Below, in pieces: positions 62,633-64,000 of a stretch of DNA of 64,000 bases. Below the pieces are notes generated by a model that did no database searches, was not told where the DNA came from, and worked only from the letters and a program-made list of their open reading frames with translations. The stretch covers positions 1 to 64,000 of the forward strand of contig CAVYRN010000014.1 in the NCBI GenBank assembly GCA_963771015.1, given 5' to 3'. Numbering within the stretch: position 1 is the first letter of the stretch; each line of letters starts with the position of its first letter. The translations under genes and the position numbers were made by a program. The DNA is from CAVSJJ01 sp963771015 (GTDB lineage: Bacteria; Actinomycetota; Actinomycetes; Actinomycetales; Dermatophilaceae).

Positions 62633-64000
62633 TCACGGCCGGACAGTGGCGCCGTTCTGTCCCGGCGACCCCGGGTCGGTGCTTGCCCGCACCTTCTCCA
62701 GCCGAGCCCTCAGCAGCTCCTCGCGGTGAGTGTTGCCGTGTAGGCCCAGGTACCGACTGCCGAAGACCGCGAGCAGGGCGTCGTCGAGGCGCCGCACCGC
62801 GCCGGCCGGGTACCGGTAGCCCATCCGGGCGTTGATCGCCACGGTGTCGATGGAGGACAGCAGGCCGGACAGCTCGTCGAGCGAGGTGATGCCGAGCTCG
62901 AGGAGAAGGCCGGAGATCCAGGCGTAGTGGTCGGTGCGCGACCAGCCTGCGTCCGCGAAGCGGCCGTCCAGGAAGGTCGCGAGATCCTGCGCGCTGATCC
63001 GCGGGTCGGTGTCGTCGGCCTCGGGGTGCTGGTCCGACAGGGCGATCCGGAGCCGGTCGCGGATCGTCGAGAACTCCCGGTCGGCCAGCTCGAGCAGCCC
63101 AGCCGCAAGGGTGAACCGGCGGTCGAGCTCCGGGGCGTGCTCGGCCGGGATGCTGCCCTTGTACCGGACATCGTGCTCGAACTCGGCCCAGGCGTGCTGC
63201 AGCACCGTGCGGATCTGGACCTGGGCGCTGCGCTCCCCCAACGAGGACGCACCCGGCGAGCCGGGGGCGGTCGTGGGTGTCAGCAGCAGGTGTCGGCTCG
63301 CGTAGCCGAAGCGCCCCTCGCTCGCGGTCTCCTGCCCCATGTCCCGGTCGTCGAGCACGGTGAGCTGGTCGGAGAGCAGGTCGGCGACCGCGGCCACGTC
63401 GCTGTGCAGGTAGGTGATGACGCGCACCCCGATCTGGTCGCTGATCTCACGCAGTGGGTCGGCATACATGGGTAGGCCGTCGACCCGGCGGTCCGCCTTG
63501 GCGGCGAACGAGGCGACGGCCTTGGCCCGTCCGGTGATGCTGAGGTAGTTGATGCCGGCATCGTCGAGCAGCGTCGTGACGACGGCGACGAATCCGTCGG
63601 TCGCGCGCTCGAGGTCCGGGTACAGCGCGGCATACTCCTGCACCGCGGTTCGGCCGGCATCCCCGTCCCGGGTGGAGCCGCCCTCGTCCTTGGCGGCAGG
63701 CGGCTCGGCGGGTGCGCGGGGTGCGGGGGGCCTGCGCACGTCCGGGTGGAGCCCGTCGGGCAGCGTGGGCGTGACGATGTAGCCGGTCGCGAGGTCCCCG
63801 TAGGTCGTCGTCCGGGCCGGAGCCCGCTCGGCGAACAGCGCGACATACGCGCAGACCACCGCGTCGACCTGGTCCTCGGCCCGGCGCAGGTCGCTCTTGC
63901 GCGTCGCGGCATCGACCTGGGCCACCAGGGCGCTCCACTGCGGCGAGTCGTGTACTCGCAGGGCGGGTCGGGCGGCGCCCAGACCCTCGAGCAGGCCGAT
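62633..64000 (-). CDS. DUF429-RelA/SpoT synthetase fusion (partial, runs off the right edge)
   Basis: The frame is open from 64000 down to the stop at 62633, so the N-terminus is missing. The first 80 or so visible residues (VHDSPQWSALVAQVDAATRK, SDLRRAEDQVDAVVCAYVAL, TYGDLATGYIVTP) match the C-terminal end of DUF429 proteins. After a Pro/Ala linker comes a (p)ppGpp synthetase domain: SITGRAKAVASFAAK, MYADPLREISDQIGVRVITY, GRFGYASRHLLL, then QVQIRTVLQHAWAEFEHDVR, with the synthetase residues in place. A helical C-terminal region follows. A GTG at 63925 could start a shorter protein but would cut into the DUF429 part. It would make an alarmone-like nucleotide. The fusion is unusual. Confidence 0.75.
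   Translation of the reverse strand: MGLLEGLGAARPALRVHDSPQWSALVAQVDAATRKSDLRRAEDQVDAVVCAYVALFAERAPARTTTYGDLATGYIVTPTLPDGLHPDVRRPPAPRAPAEPPAAKDEGGSTRDGDAGRTAVQEYAALYPDLERATDGFVAVVTTLLDDAGINYLSITGRAKAVASFAAKADRRVDGLPMYADPLREISDQIGVRVITYLHSDVAAVADLLSDQLTVLDDRDMGQETASEGRFGYASRHLLLTPTTAPGSPGASSLGERSAQVQIRTVLQHAWAEFEHDVRYKGSIPAEHAPELDRRFTLAAGLLELADREFSTIRDRLRIALSDQHPEADDTDPRISAQDLATFLDGRFADAGWSRTDHYAWISGLLLELGITSLDELSGLLSSIDTVAINARMGYRYPAGAVRRLDDALLAVFGSRYLGLHGNTHREELLRARLEKVRASTDPGSPGQNGATVRP

Overview
The window is GC-rich, densely coded DNA from an actinobacterium. Short overlaps of the ATGA and GTGA type between genes, frequent GTG starts, a PucR-type regulator, an F420-type reductase remnant and DUF1918/DUF1876 proteins all fit. 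Codon use and gene set would suit Micrococcales, perhaps Intrasporangiaceae, but the sequence alone does not settle the family. The only RNA gene I see is one tRNA-Val. I see no rRNA and no CRISPR array.

Layout. (1) 1-7.2 kb is accessory DNA next to the 3' end of tRNA-Val(CAC). It holds a complete IS256-family element with inverted repeats and an 8-bp target duplication, a frameshifted reductase remnant, an ECF sigma factor with a membrane-anchored DUF4232 protein, and a coupled trio of an exported beta-propeller, a cysteine-rich DUF1906-like protein and a MauE-like membrane protein. (2) 7.4-9.8 kb is a minus-strand operon of pabB, pabC and a small membrane protein. (3) 9.9-28.6 kb is the most unusual region: EtfB, EtfA, acyl-CoA dehydrogenase, a very large iterative synthase (KS-AT-KS, then four identical carrier domains, KR and DH, split by an apparent frameshift), a eukaryote-like multidomain acyl-CoA carboxylase with a wrecked biotin carboxylase domain, and a phosphopantetheinyl transferase. 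(4) 28.7-38.1 kb holds a CapA-like lipoprotein, a secreted TIM-barrel-like protein, an aldo/keto reductase, a large repeat-rich exported protein, an M50-type protein and a MarR/MFS pair. (5) 38.1-43.5 kb is a minus-strand operon of acetyl-CoA synthetase-like, E1 alpha, E1 beta, E2 and a free acyl carrier protein. (6) 44.5-52.7 kb is a V/A-type ATPase operon (G/H, C, I, K, F, E, A, B, D) ending in a UspA protein. (7) 52.7-58.4 kb is a PucR-type regulator divergent from a ThDP enzyme, an epimerase, an SDR and a BASS-type transporter, with two candidate operators between them. (8) 58.5-64 kb holds small proteins, an ABM-fold protein, an iron-type alcohol dehydrogenase, a nitroreductase divergent from TetR across a clear palindrome, and, running off the right edge, an apparent DUF429-RelA/SpoT fusion.

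How it may work together. In region 3 the carboxylase could supply malonyl units, the PPTase could activate carriers, and the synthase could build a long acyl chain whose saturation is adjusted by the flavin dehydrogenase/ETF pair. No enoyl reductase, thioesterase or FabA-like dehydratase pair is encoded nearby. Two features make this system stand out: every carrier domain has threonine where the phosphopantetheine serine should be, and the fused biotin carboxylase lacks its ATP-binding core and catalytic residues. Regions 5 and 6 look like central energy and acetyl-CoA modules. Region 7 looks like a regulated catabolic operon for an imported organic anion.
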